Positions 1-8,691 of a DNA stretch of 64,000 bases are shown piece by piece. Position 1 is the stretch's first letter. Every line of letters begins with the position of its first letter. Under the pieces are notes generated by a model, which saw nothing but the letters and a program-made list of their open reading frames with translations, was not told the origin of the DNA and did not search any database. The translations under genes and the position numbers were made by a program. This DNA is from Algoriphagus sediminis (lineage in GTDB: Bacteria; Bacteroidota; Bacteroidia; Cytophagales; Cyclobacteriaceae): contig NZ_JAUEPH010000001.1 in assembly GCF_030403435.1 (NCBI RefSeq), forward strand, positions 620,001 to 684,000, written 5' to 3'.

Positions 1-196
1 ATAGGGACCAAAGCTTTCCATCCTCATCTCGGTAGGTGATGGTCTCAGTGCTTTCGAGTAATTCTAAACCGTCGGTAGTTAGGCTACTTCCATCAGAAAG
101 AATAATAGTACATGAGCCCGTAAACTCTTGAACTTCCAGAAGCTCTTCGCAGGAAGTGCATATTAGAATCAAACAAAAGGAAATTAGTCTTTTCAT
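1..196 (-). CDS. Lipoprotein of unknown function, 3' end cut by window edge
   Basis: The reverse strand reads an ATG at 194-196 followed by 65 open codons that run off the left edge. The first 16 residues form a lipoprotein signal: a basic start (MKR), a hydrophobic stretch and a lipobox ending TSC, with Cys16 as the lipid anchor. Acidic residues follow immediately (EELLEVQEF), as is common for surface-exported lipoproteins of Bacteroidota. The visible remainder is polar and shows no recognised domain. The full length and family cannot be judged from this fragment. The start is supported by the signal peptide. Confidence 0.6.
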   Translation of the reverse strand, partial: MKRLISFCLILICTSCEELLEVQEFTGSCTIILSDGSSLTTDGLELLESTETITYRDEDGKLWSL

Positions 197-290
197 TACT
201 TGTCTTGAAAACCAAATATGACCAAAAGATATGGCACATAAAAAAATTGTGCTACTCGCTCTTCAAAAAATCTTTTACCTGAAAATCAAA

Positions 291-317
291 AAAGCTCTGC
301 TTTAATAGCAGAGCTTT
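291..317 (-). terminator. Rho-independent terminator after tRNA-Arg
   Basis: A perfect 10-base stem (291-300 against 308-317) with a 7-base loop lies directly downstream of the tRNA-Arg 3' end. On the reverse strand it is followed by a run of T. Confidence 0.8.
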
Positions 318-318
318 G

Positions 319-392
319 TGACCTCGTCAGGATTCAAACCTGAAACCTCCTGAGCCGTAATCAGGTGCTCTATTCAGTTGAGCTACGAGGCC
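319..392 (-). tRNA. tRNA-Arg (anticodon ACG)
   Basis: The reverse strand folds as a cloverleaf of 74 nt: acceptor GGCCTCG pairs with CGAGGTC (one G-U), and the anticodon stem CCTGA/TCAGG encloses the loop TTACGGC, giving anticodon ACG, which reads CGN Arg codons. A GTTTGAATC-type T loop and discriminator A are present. CCA is not encoded. A consensus promoter lies just upstream and a terminator directly downstream, so it is probably transcribed alone. Confidence 0.93.
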
Positions 393-402
393 TTTTGCGC
401 TG

Positions 403-433
403 CAAAGGTATTTAATTTTCCATTCCCAACCAA
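403..433 (-). promoter_or_regulatory. Promoter of tRNA-Arg (Bacteroidota -33/-7 type)
   Basis: On the reverse strand TTG (431-433) is followed after exactly 20 bases by TACCTTTG (403-410), a full match to the TAnnTTTG element used by the Bacteroidota housekeeping sigma factor. The -7 element ends 10 bases before the tRNA 5' end, which is the expected spacing. Confidence 0.65.
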
Positions 434-519
434 TATCATTAAAATTACAACATCGAAATAGGTAAAAACAGCTTAAGAATTATTAAGAGGGAAAGGGGTA
501 TAAATCTTGCGATAATTCC

Positions 520-527
520 TATTTTTG
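520..527 (+). promoter_or_regulatory. Possible -7 element for the outer-membrane barrel gene
   Basis: TATTTTTG matches TAnnTTTG and would place a transcription start near 534, about 28 bases before the ATG at 562. No TTG is seen 19-21 bases upstream, so only half of the promoter is supported. Confidence 0.35.
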
Positions 528-561
528 CGGGCATTGATAGCAAAATCGTCCCACTCGATTG

Positions 562-1311
562 ATGAAAAAAATTTATACTTTATTCTTCCTGATATTTTTG
601 TTTCAAGGAGTTCAGGCCCAAGATCAAGAAAGCAGAATCCCAAAAACACCAATAGGTGGCCGACCAAATATCCCCAGTGATCTGTCTGTGGAGTTTGGTT
701 TTAATCAACTTACCAATAGAGCTGAAGATTTGGGAGTAAGGTTCTTCCGGTCCCGTACTTTCAATGTCTATTATCAGTACCCCATTAACATCTTCGGTGA
801 TAATTCTGGTTTTGTTTTAAAACCAGGAATAGGAATCGGAACAGATAAAATGGCTTTTCAGGAAAATAAAAACCTGTTCAATAACCCAGACCTAGGCCCC
901 GAATCTAGTCAGCTCTTGGAACTTACAGAAGTTTTTGGAGATAATATCAGGATCAAAAACAATACTTTCGCAGCAAACTATATTGATATTCCCTTGGATC
1001 TGGTTTGGCACTTGAATAAGTCAAATTACACTTCAGGTTTCCGTGCGAGTGTTGGAGGTAAAATTGGGTTCCTTTATAATGCTCACTCAAAAATCACCTT
1101 CACTGATGCCAATGGTCTGCAGAGAAAAGTGAAGGATTCTCAAAATTACGGATTGGAGAAAATACGTTACGGAATAAGTGTTAAAGCAGGTACACCTGGC
1201 TTTTATGCCTGGGGATACTTTGGCTTAAATCAAATTTGGCAAACTGGCTTAGGGCCTGACAACTCCAGAGCGAGTCAAATCAATTTTGGAATTGCGGCAG
1301 TCCTCTTTTAA
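562..1311 (+). CDS. Outer-membrane beta-barrel protein (porin-family/PorT-like)
   Basis: The product has 249 residues. A Sec signal peptide (MKKIYTLFFLIFLF..., cut probably after VQAQ, residues 17-20) is followed by alternating hydrophobic strands rich in Gly and aromatics, and the protein ends in Phe, as outer-membrane barrels do. The length and layout fit the single-chain 8-10-strand barrels common in Bacteroidota, but no substrate or partner can be named. I chose ATG 562 over the TTG one codon upstream. The gene stands alone, with tRNA-Arg behind it on the other strand and a terminator directly downstream. Family assignment beyond beta-barrel is inference. Confidence 0.75.
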   Translation: MKKIYTLFFLIFLFQGVQAQDQESRIPKTPIGGRPNIPSDLSVEFGFNQLTNRAEDLGVRFFRSRTFNVYYQYPINIFGDNSGFVLKPGIGIGTDKMAFQENKNLFNNPDLGPESSQLLELTEVFGDNIRIKNNTFAANYIDIPLDLVWHLNKSNYTSGFRASVGGKIGFLYNAHSKITFTDANGLQRKVKDSQNYGLEKIRYGISVKAGTPGFYAWGYFGLNQIWQTGLGPDNSRASQINFGIAAVLF

Positions 1312-1332
1312 GAAATCGACTGAAAAATAAAT

Positions 1333-1360
1333 CAACCGAAGATCGCTCTTCGGTTTTTTT
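1333..1360 (+). terminator. Terminator after the barrel gene
   Basis: A 9-base stem (AACCGAAGA against TCTTCGGTT) with a four-base loop is followed by T7. It sits between two convergent genes and touches the stop codon of the leftward PAP2-like gene. Confidence 0.75.
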
Positions 1361-1979
1361 ATGTCCATACAAACTGGAACCCTAAATAACAACAAAGAAA
1401 TCCATAAACCAGACCAGCATAAATCTCCTGTGGTCTATGAGCATTCAAGTATAATCTTGAAGTCCCAACAATCCCTGCTAGTAAAATTGCCCCCAGCAAA
1501 TAATAAAGCTCTTGGAAGTTTGGGAAAAATGAAGCCATCACAATGATGATAGCCATTAAGCCTCCTACTCCAGTCATATGTGCAGACATTTTCCAGAAAA
1601 AAGTCACTATAGTCAGTCCAATAATTGTCAGGGTGATCACAAATAGAGATCTCCAAATCACAGGATCAAACTCAGTTTTGTCGTATAAAAAATAGGTCGT
1701 CAGACCGAAATAAATACAAATAATAGTAAAAGGAATGTAGCGCTCTGCCATGGTGGCCATGTGGAGACTTTTAACCACTCCCGAAAGTCTAAAGCCAATA
1801 ATGGTAATTAACGGAATCAAAAGCGTGGAAAGTACGATAAGTGAATAGAGCCTATCCTTAAATTCAACCGGAATCGAGCTGGCCTCAGGTACCGAATAAA
1901 AGATAAGTGCAAATACCATTGAAGGGATGAGCAGTGGCTGAAAGACAACCGATATGATTAAAGCTATTTGCCGCAGCAC
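1359..1979 (-). CDS. PAP2-superfamily-like integral membrane protein
   Basis: The product has 206 residues with about six hydrophobic segments. Two stretches recall the phosphatidic-acid-phosphatase type 2 family: KMSAHMTGVGG (near residues 129-139) in place of the usual PSGH motif, and SRLYLNAHRPQEIYAG near the C terminus, which matches SRxxxxxHxxxD except that the final acid is Glu. The first motif (KxxxxxxRP) is not evident, so catalytic activity on a lipid phosphate is uncertain. The GTG start overlaps the rpoN stop by one base (TAGTG), so the gene is probably translated by coupling to rpoN. Altered motifs are seen in the sequence; the function is inference. Confidence 0.6.
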   Translation of the reverse strand: MLRQIALIISVVFQPLLIPSMVFALIFYSVPEASSIPVEFKDRLYSLIVLSTLLIPLITIIGFRLSGVVKSLHMATMAERYIPFTIICIYFGLTTYFLYDKTEFDPVIWRSLFVITLTIIGLTIVTFFWKMSAHMTGVGGLMAIIIVMASFFPNFQELYYLLGAILLAGIVGTSRLYLNAHRPQEIYAGLVYGFLCCYLGFQFVWT

Positions 1980-3424
1980 TACAATTCTTTTCTTAGGCGG
2001 GCTACTGGAATTTGAAGCTGTTCTCTGTATTTAGCCACAGTTCTCCGGGCAATGTTATAGCCTTTAATATTTAGTAACTTCACCAATTTATCATCCGAAA
2101 GCGGCTTTTTCTTGTCTTCGGAATTAACCAATCCCTGCAAAACTGATTTCACTTCCCGATTAGAAACATCTTCACCACTTTCCGTTGAGATTCCTTCAGA
2201 AAAGAAATACTTCAAGGGATAAACTCCAAATTCCGTCTGGATTGCTTTACTATTAGCAACTCTGGAGACAGTGGAAATATCCATATCAATTCTCTCGGCA
2301 ATGTCTTTAAGGATCATGGGTCGAAGTCTGGTCTCATCTCCATCTACGAAAAAATCTTTTTGATACTCGAGAATGGCTTCCATGGTCTTCAAAAGCGTAT
2401 TTTGCCTTTGCTTAATGGCGTCAATAAACCACTTTGCTGCATCCAATTTTTGCTTTACAAAAGTGACTGTCTCCTTTAGTTTCTTGTCCTTTTTATTGCT
2501 CTTGTCATACGCTTCAAACATCTCAGAATAAGATCTTGAGATTCTAAGTTCGGGTGCATTCCTCGAATTCAAAGTGACTTCCATCTTTCCATCATTCGAA
2601 TTCAAAATGAAATCAGGAATTATATATTGAGTTTTAACCAAACCATCGGAAATTCCACCTGGTTTTGGATTTAGCTTAGTGATTAAATTTACTGCCTCCT
2701 TGGTCTCTTCATCACTCAGATCACACTTCTTTTGAATTTTAGAGAAATGCTTCTTTGTGAATTCATCAAAACAATCCTGGATGATCATGATGGCATTCTG
2801 AACCGCCGGATCATCCGGATGTTCCTTTCTTTCAAGTTGAAGTAAAAGGCACTCCTGCAAATTTCGAGATGCGATCCCAGCTGGATCGAAGTTTTGAATT
2901 TTTCGGAGTAATTCTTCCAGCTCATCGATATCAGTTTCTATGTTTTGGCTGAAAGCCAAATCATTTATAATGGAATCCAAGTCCCTTCGGATGTAACCAT
3001 CATTTTCTATGCTGCCTATAAGTTGAGCGCCAATTAGTTTTTGTCTTTCGTCCAGCTTAAGGAAATTCAACTGAGCCATAAGCAACTCGTGCAAGGAAGC
3101 ATTGCTGGAAATCGGAATTTCTTTACCCTCATCATCAGGGTTGTAGTTTCCGTCTCCATGCATCTTATAACCGCCATAGTCATCGGAGAGATAGTCGTCC
3201 AGGTTCACATCCCTATCTTCAGCCATCGGCTCCTCATCGTATGGGTCATCCATGTCATCCTTTGGATCCTCATCCTTACCTTCTTCGAGTGCAGGATTAA
3301 CCTCTAATTCCTCCTCAATCCTTGTATCCAGCTCAGCTGTAGGCACCTGCAACAGCTTGATAAATTGAATCTGCTGGGGAGATAATTTTTGTGATAGAGA
3401 TTGACTTAAATTTAGCTTCTGCAT
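1979..3424 (-). CDS. rpoN: RNA polymerase sigma-54 factor RpoN
   Basis: This is the sigma-54 factor, which directs RNA polymerase to -24/-12 promoters and needs an AAA+ activator. Its 481 residues match the family length. The N terminus carries the Gln/Leu-rich activator-contact region (LSQSLSQKLSPQQIQFIKLLQ). An acidic region II follows at about residues 45-90, then the core-binding domain, and the C terminus holds the RpoN box ARRTVAKYRE at residues 459-468, identical to the consensus. A helix-turn-helix precedes it (DISTVSRVANSKAIQT). The gene is first in a two-gene leftward unit with the PAP2-like gene. No sigma-54 activator is seen in the window. Confidence 0.97.
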   Translation of the reverse strand: MQKLNLSQSLSQKLSPQQIQFIKLLQVPTAELDTRIEEELEVNPALEEGKDEDPKDDMDDPYDEEPMAEDRDVNLDDYLSDDYGGYKMHGDGNYNPDDEGKEIPISSNASLHELLMAQLNFLKLDERQKLIGAQLIGSIENDGYIRRDLDSIINDLAFSQNIETDIDELEELLRKIQNFDPAGIASRNLQECLLLQLERKEHPDDPAVQNAIMIIQDCFDEFTKKHFSKIQKKCDLSDEETKEAVNLITKLNPKPGGISDGLVKTQYIIPDFILNSNDGKMEVTLNSRNAPELRISRSYSEMFEAYDKSNKKDKKLKETVTFVKQKLDAAKWFIDAIKQRQNTLLKTMEAILEYQKDFFVDGDETRLRPMILKDIAERIDMDISTVSRVANSKAIQTEFGVYPLKYFFSEGISTESGEDVSNREVKSVLQGLVNSEDKKKPLSDDKLVKLLNIKGYNIARRTVAKYREQLQIPVARLRKEL

Positions 3425-3515
3425 TCAGATAAAGATTACACCAAATAACGCAATTTGAAAGGCCTTAACTTAGGTGATCGGCTTGTGATCAAAGTTAGAA
3501 AAAACAAGGTAATTT

Positions 3516-3546
3516 TTGATAAAAAGCTTATTTAATCGTTTTTTTG
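3516..3546 (+). promoter_or_regulatory. Possible asnS promoter
   Basis: TTG at 3516-3518 is followed after 20 bases by TTTTTTTG at 3539-3546, which fits TAnnTTTG except at the second position. A start near 3553 would give a leader of about 47 bases before asnS. Confidence 0.35.
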
Positions 3547-3599
3547 CAAACTAAATAAATCGGCTCATATACGACCGAAAAGCCTTAAAAAAGGATAGC

Positions 3600-5051
3600 A
3601 TGTCATTCAACAAAAGAGTAAAAATCAAGAGCTTATTAGCGCAAAGTCCTATAGGAGATACCGTCACCGTAATGGGATGGATCCGAACAAAAAGAGGAAA
3701 TAAAAATGTGAATTTTATCGCGCTGAATGATGGCTCTACGATTTTGAATTATCAAATCGTAGCAGATCCGAATGCTATCCAGGAGGATGTATTGAAGGCA
3801 TGTACCACTGGGGCATGTATAAAAGTGAAGGGAAAGGTAGTAGAATCACAAGGCTCAGGCCAGAGCTCGGAGATTGTTGCTGACAGCATTGAAGTTCTTG
3901 GATCGGCAGATCCAGAAAAATACCCCCTTCAGCCCAAAAAACATTCATTGGAATTTTTGAGGGAAATTGCGCATTTGAGGATGCGTACCAGCACCTTTAG
4001 TGCCGTGTTCCGTGTTCGTCACGCATTATCATTTGCTGTCCATAAATACTTTAATGATAAGGGATTCTTCTATATCAATACCCCTATCATTACGGCCTCG
4101 GATGCAGAAGGAGCGGGTGAGACATTTAAAGTGACCACTCTTGATCTTGGTAATCCGCCGAAAAATGAAAATGGAGAAGTAGATTTCAAAAAGGATTTTT
4201 TTGAGCGTGAAGCTAATCTTACTGTGTCGGGTCAGTTAGAAGGCGAACTAGCCGCTCTGGCTCTTTCTGAAATTTACACCTTCGGTCCTACTTTTAGAGC
4301 GGAGAACTCAAATACCACCAGACACTTGGCTGAATTTTGGATGATTGAGCCAGAAATGGCCTTTTATGATGCTGAGGACAATGCAGATCTCGCTGAGGAT
4401 TTTTTGAAATATCTAATTGGTTACGTCCTTGAAAATTGTGAACAGGATCTGGAATTCCTTGAGAGAAGACTTCTCGACGAAGAAAAATCAAAGCCTGCTG
4501 ATCAAAGATCAGAAATGGCGCTCAGGGATAAATTAAGGTTCGTTGCCGACAGTAATTTTGAAAGGGTAACCTATACGGAAGCTATAAATATCTTAAGAAA
4601 CTCTAAGCCAAATAAAAAGAAGAAATTCCAGTTTGTGATCGAGGATTGGGGTGCAGATCTCCAATCCGAGCACGAACGGTATCTGGTAGAAAAGCATTTC
4701 AAAAAGCCAGTCATCCTTTCCGACTATCCGAAGGAAATTAAGTCCTTCTATATGAGAGAAAATGAGGATGGAAAAACAGTGGCCGCTATGGATATTCTTT
4801 TCCCGGGAATCGGAGAAATAGTGGGAGGATCCCAGAGAGAAGAAAGATTAGATGTCCTTACCGCAAAAATGGAAGAGATGAATATCCCACAGGAAGAAAT
4901 GTGGTGGTTTCTAGATACAAGACGATTTGGTTCCACACCACACTCTGGATTTGGTTTGGGATTTGAAAGAATGGTGCAGTTCGTAACCGGGATGGGGAAT
5001 ATTCGCGATGTGATTGCATTCCCAAGAACACCGGGTAATGCCGAGTTTTAA
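3600..5051 (+). CDS. asnS: Asparaginyl-tRNA synthetase AsnS
   Basis: The enzyme charges tRNA-Asn with asparagine using ATP, in the cytoplasm. It has 483 residues. The N-terminal OB-fold anticodon-binding domain (about 1-110, with [21 protein letters not shown]) precedes a class IIb catalytic core. Motif 2 is seen in [20 protein letters not shown] and motif 3 in [12 protein letters not shown] near the C terminus. The residues after motif 2 (EPEMAF) and the length suit AsnRS rather than AspRS. An extra internal region of about 100 residues is typical of the AsnS form found in Bacteroidota. It is divergent from rpoN and ends in a strong terminator. Confidence 0.96.
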   Translation: MSFNKRVKIKSLLAQSPIGDTVTVMGWIRTKRGNKNVNFIALNDGSTILNYQIVADPNAIQEDVLKACTTGACIKVKGKVVESQGSGQSSEIVADSIEVLGSADPEKYPLQPKKHSLEFLREIAHLRMRTSTFSAVFRVRHALSFAVHKYFNDKGFFYINTPIITASDAEGAGETFKVTTLDLGNPPKNENGEVDFKKDFFEREANLTVSGQLEGELAALALSEIYTFGPTFRAENSNTTRHLAEFWMIEPEMAFYDAEDNADLAEDFLKYLIGYVLENCEQDLEFLERRLLDEEKSKPADQRSEMALRDKLRFVADSNFERVTYTEAINILRNSKPNKKKKFQFVIEDWGADLQSEHERYLVEKHFKKPVILSDYPKEIKSFYMRENEDGKTVAAMDILFPGIGEIVGGSQREERLDVLTAKMEEMNIPQEEMWWFLDTRRFGSTPHSGFGLGFERMVQFVTGMGNIRDVIAFPRTPGNAEF

Positions 5052-5069
5052 ATGAATTAATCCAATTTA

Positions 5070-5097
5070 AACCTGACATTTCTGTCAGGTTTTTTTA
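5070..5097 (+). terminator. Terminator of asnS
   Basis: A 9-base perfect stem (5070-5078 with 5083-5091) with loop TTTC is followed by T6. Its last three bases overlap the 3' end of the convergent DUF3667 gene. Confidence 0.85.
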
Positions 5098-5937
5098 TAT
5101 GCTCATCCAATAGGAAATCCAAAACAGAACAAAACGATAAAGAAAAAATCCAGGAATTACCCAAAGCCCCAAAGCAAGACTTTTTAATCCTGCCTCTAAC
5201 CAAGAGATTGCAAAGGCCCTTTTTATCTGAAAAAAGCTATACAGCCAAATAATGAAGAAAAGAGAAATACTTAAAGAGACTTCTGAAAATAACCAGCCCA
5301 AGGGGACATCAAATTGGTTTATAAGAAAAAGAAAAACACCGGGCAAAACCACTAAGAAAGCTAAAATATAAAAGCTGTAGAAGTAAGCTGATTCCGCAAA
5401 TAAATCCACCATAAATAAGTCTTTTCTTTTCCAGAACAGGACCCTCAAAACTAGCCCTTGCATAAACACCAGTAAAATCAAGAGCAGTTTTGCATTCGAA
5501 TTAGAATGTCTTTCGTAAACAGATGTAAATTCTTCCATTGACAAGGAGCTATTTTCAACCCTCTGCTCCACTTTTGGACGAACCCAATCACTGTATGGAA
5601 GGCCATTTAATTGGGTATATAGGGAAGTATTAAAACTGGAGATAATTGGAAAAAGAAAATAAATCAGGTTAGCGAAAAAGAACATCTGCAAAGGTGAAAG
5701 ATACCTCTTCCGAATTCCCTTGATGAAAGAAAGGCTAAGTTCACCTGGTTTGGTAATCATCAATTTCATGGTCAAGAAAAATTTCCCATCTGCCACAAAA
5801 ATCGAAGAAATGAGTTCTGAAAAGAATGATAAAAGCCCTTTGTCTTTACTGGTCAAGTTTTTTTGGCCACACTCATGGCAAAACTTTCCATATAACTCGG
5901 CACCACAGTTCTTACAAAATTCTTTTTCTTCTAACAT
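5095..5937 (-). CDS. DUF3667 membrane protein with N-terminal zinc ribbon
   Basis: The product has 280 residues. The N terminus carries a zinc-ribbon of two CxxC knuckles (Cys8/Cys11 and Cys20/Cys23, CKNC...CHEC). A conserved stretch follows (KFFLTMKLMITKPGEL...IKGIRKRYLSPLQMFFFANL), which is the hallmark of DUF3667, and then four to five transmembrane segments. The family is widespread in Bacteroidota and has no established biochemical role. The gene is preceded by a 52-bp gap from the MFS gene upstream on the same strand, so co-transcription is possible. The family call rests on the zinc ribbon plus the following motif. Confidence 0.75.
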   Translation of the reverse strand: MLEEKEFCKNCGAELYGKFCHECGQKNLTSKDKGLLSFFSELISSIFVADGKFFLTMKLMITKPGELSLSFIKGIRKRYLSPLQMFFFANLIYFLFPIISSFNTSLYTQLNGLPYSDWVRPKVEQRVENSSLSMEEFTSVYERHSNSNAKLLLILLVFMQGLVLRVLFWKRKDLFMVDLFAESAYFYSFYILAFLVVLPGVFLFLINQFDVPLGWLFSEVSLSISLFFIIWLYSFFQIKRAFAISWLEAGLKSLALGLWVIPGFFLYRFVLFWISYWMSI

Positions 5938-5989
5938 ATTCTCTTTGGCTCCAAGAAGATGTGAAAAAAGTGGAAATAATACTTTACCC

Positions 5990-7177
5990 TCAGCTAACTA
6001 TTTTGACTCTTCTCGCAACAGGGATACACATCAGGCTAAAAAATATAGCCAGATAACCTACGATATTATAATTGGTCAGTTCACCTGCTGCATTTTCACC
6101 AATAATTACACCAGCAATCAAAGAGGCAACTCCTGTAGCTATTTGCTGTATGGATGAATTGAAGCTCAAAAAACTACCTCTGTTTTCCGCAGTGGCAGTT
6201 CCTGTAATAATCGCCGCTGCAGGGACATAGCGACCATTTGAAGTTACAAAGAACATAGTAGAGATAAGTAGTACATATGGAATCGGTGTAACCCCTAAAT
6301 TCGTGATTACACCTATAGGAATGATATTCAAGCACATGAACACAGTAAACACCTTAAGTTTTCCATATCTATCCGCCATTCTTCCCACCCAAGGAGAAGT
6401 AAAAATAGTGACTGCTCCCCCTGCCATATAAATGTAAGTCAGTTCAATTTCGGTAAACCCCACGTTGGCTACAGTAAATGGACTCAAAAATGGGATGATC
6501 ATAAATTGACCAAACATAATCATGACCGAAAGTAAAATAGCCCTCATTTGGTTTGAGTTGCTTGTAACTCTTTTTACTACCACTATTGGATTAGGTCGTT
6601 TCACTTCAGAATTCAAGTGATCGGAAATACTTGGGATGTATTGGAAAATCATAACAAGACTCCCTGCTGACAATGCTGTAAGAATGTAAAAAGGAGTATG
6701 CCAATCAGATAGGCCTGCCAGAAACAAACCTAATGGCACCCCAAGCACAGAGGCAACAGAAAAAGCAGCCATGACCAAACCCATAGCTCTTCCTCTCCGC
6801 TCATCAGGAATTACATCACCAATAATCGCCAGAATTAAAGCTGTATTCAGTCCACCAAAAAGTCCGGAGAGAACCCGGGCCGATAGCAAGATGGAATAGG
6901 AGTTTGCCAGTGCACATCCTAAAGTGGCCAGAGTGAAGCCCACATAAACCCAAAGAAGAATTTTTTTTCGATCAAATCTATCGAGAAAAAATGCTCCAAA
7001 AAAACTGGAAATACCTGCGCTGAAGGTGTAAGAAGAAACTAATAAACCAAATTCCCTAGGTGAGATATCAAAGATCCTCATCAACTGAGGGCCAAGGGGC
7101 ATAAGGATCATGAAATCAACAATATGGATAAAGTTGATGACGGCCAGGGTCCAGAGTAATAGCTTCTCATTTCGCAT
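5990..7177 (-). CDS. MFS transporter, drug/sugar-efflux type
   Basis: A 395-residue protein with twelve predicted transmembrane helices. The first helix pair and loop contain the major facilitator signature (SYTFSAGISSFFGAFFLDRFDRKKILL, residues about 48-75, shown here only to locate the G-x-x-x-D-R-x-x-R-K loop). A second copy occurs at the start of the C-terminal half (GRMADRYGKLKVF). Family-wide it is a proton-coupled exporter or sugar efflux protein of the AraJ/NorA sort. The substrate cannot be told from sequence. It lies between the DUF3667 gene and the NAD(P)HX repair gene on the same strand, with gaps of about 50 bp. Confidence 0.85.
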   Translation of the reverse strand: MRNEKLLLWTLAVINFIHIVDFMILMPLGPQLMRIFDISPREFGLLVSSYTFSAGISSFFGAFFLDRFDRKKILLWVYVGFTLATLGCALANSYSILLSARVLSGLFGGLNTALILAIIGDVIPDERRGRAMGLVMAAFSVASVLGVPLGLFLAGLSDWHTPFYILTALSAGSLVMIFQYIPSISDHLNSEVKRPNPIVVVKRVTSNSNQMRAILLSVMIMFGQFMIIPFLSPFTVANVGFTEIELTYIYMAGGAVTIFTSPWVGRMADRYGKLKVFTVFMCLNIIPIGVITNLGVTPIPYVLLISTMFFVTSNGRYVPAAAIITGTATAENRGSFLSFNSSIQQIATGVASLIAGVIIGENAAGELTNYNIVGYLAIFFSLMCIPVARRVKIVS

Positions 7178-7227
7178 GGCTCAGTAAAAATTCATTAAGG
7201 GATTCAAGTTGTAAAAAGCAGTTCCTA

Positions 7228-8691
7228 CTATGAAATGCCAAGTTCGGAAAAAGTCATGGGAATAGCTTTGATTATATCCCGAGCAATGGTGCCCCGTCCA
7301 AATCTTTTTCCAGCTAACTCCCCTGCAAGACCATGATGAAATACTCCACATAAAGCCGCATTTTCAGGACTGTAACCCTGTCCTAATAATGAAGTGAGCA
7401 TCCCAGTGAGCACATCACCTGCTCCTGCCGTGGCCATAAACTGAGTACCAGAGGAATTAAAAACTTGTCTTCCATCAGGCAAGGAAATAAGGGAATTTGC
7501 TCCTTTGAGGACAATTATGGCCTTAAACTTAACCGCCAATTCTTTGGCCTTGGCCCATCTTTCCAGTTGGTCTGAAGATTCTCCTGCCAGCCTATCGAAT
7601 TCTTTTAAATGCGGTGTAAGTATGGTTTTTACCGGAATCAAATTCCATAAAGCTGGATTTTCCCCAATGAGATTCAATGCATCTGCATCAAGCACTAAAG
7701 GACATTTAGCCATATTCAGAAAATACTCAAGCTGCTCTTCCCTATTTCCCATTCCCCAACCGGGCCCTATCCCAATGGCATCAAAACCATCAAGTCTTGG
7801 AAACTTTTCAATGGAGGTCATGGCTTCCCGAAGACCAATTTGGGTAATTAAAATTTCACTGGAATTTACATTCAAAAATACCAGCCCACTACCCGTCCTT
7901 AAAGCACTTTCTCCTGAAAGCAAAATGGCCCCAACTTTACCAGCTCCACCGCCAACCAGCATTATTTTTCCAAAATCTCCTTTATGACTAAACCGATGGA
8001 AAAGTTTATGCCTTGTTTTTACATCTTGTTTTTGCAGGAAATAAAAATCTGATTGAAAATCGTGGTAAGACCGACTATCAATGCCAATGTCCAACACTTT
8101 CAAATCACCCACGCAAAATTCATTTTCCGGCAACAACAGGGAAAGTTTCGGCTGGGCGAAAGAAATGGTATAATCCGAAAGAACTACATCAGAACCTGCA
8201 ACTCCCTCAGCCTTCAAACCACTCGGAATATCCACACTGACCTTGATGGCCTCTTGAGAATTAAAAGCTTTAATCTTATCTCTTGCCTCATTTCTTAGGG
8301 TACCTTTTAAACCAACCCCCAAAAAGGCATCTATGGCAATAGAAGATTCTGGAATTTGTCCTCTCCATTTAGAGGACCTAATACTTTCAAGAATCCTATT
8401 CCGATTAATTTCGCAGTCAGTAGATAGATTATCTGAAGGTTCAAAACACTCGATCAAAGAGACGGTAAACCCTTTTTCTTTAAGAATCCTGGCTATAGCA
8501 AATCCATCTCCGCCATTATTTCCTGCTCCGCACCATATAATTATGGAATTTTTGGAATCGAAATTTTTGCAAAACCAAGAGCTAAACGCCTTTGCTGCTT
8601 GCTCCATTAGTTCGATTCCTTTTTGCCCAGTTAATTCAAGATGTCTTTTATCTAAAGCTGAAATCTTTTCGCCGGGTAAAATCTTAATCAT
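7228..8691 (-). CDS. nnr: Bifunctional NAD(P)HX epimerase / ADP- or ATP-dependent NAD(P)HX dehydratase
   Basis: This 487-residue fusion repairs hydrated NADH and NADPH. Residues about 1-210 form the YjeF N-terminal epimerase domain, with the glycine-rich motif WCGAGNNGGDGFAIARIL and a conserved Asp in DAFLGVGLKG. Residues about 220-487 form the ribokinase-like carbohydrate-kinase dehydratase domain. It has GKIMLVGGGAGKVGA at its start, LVLDADALNL, and the GAGDVLTGMLTSLLGQG signature carrying the catalytic Asp. Two-domain fusions of this type are usual in bacteria. Its ATG overlaps the stop of the upstream transporter gene (ATGA), indicating translational coupling. Confidence 0.95.
   Translation of the reverse strand: MIKILPGEKISALDKRHLELTGQKGIELMEQAAKAFSSWFCKNFDSKNSIIIWCGAGNNGGDGFAIARILKEKGFTVSLIECFEPSDNLSTDCEINRNRILESIRSSKWRGQIPESSIAIDAFLGVGLKGTLRNEARDKIKAFNSQEAIKVSVDIPSGLKAEGVAGSDVVLSDYTISFAQPKLSLLLPENEFCVGDLKVLDIGIDSRSYHDFQSDFYFLQKQDVKTRHKLFHRFSHKGDFGKIMLVGGGAGKVGAILLSGESALRTGSGLVFLNVNSSEILITQIGLREAMTSIEKFPRLDGFDAIGIGPGWGMGNREEQLEYFLNMAKCPLVLDADALNLIGENPALWNLIPVKTILTPHLKEFDRLAGESSDQLERWAKAKELAVKFKAIIVLKGANSLISLPDGRQVFNSSGTQFMATAGAGDVLTGMLTSLLGQGYSPENAALCGVFHHGLAGELAGKRFGRGTIARDIIKAIPMTFSELGIS

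Noticed and set aside
3490..3497. Reverse-strand TAACTTTG box as rpoN promoter
   Set aside because: No TTG lies 19-21 bases upstream; a single -7 match in AT-rich DNA is weak evidence.
5720..6157. Forward open frame of 145 codons
   Set aside because: It lies opposite the conserved starts and ends of the DUF3667 and MFS genes and has no domain.
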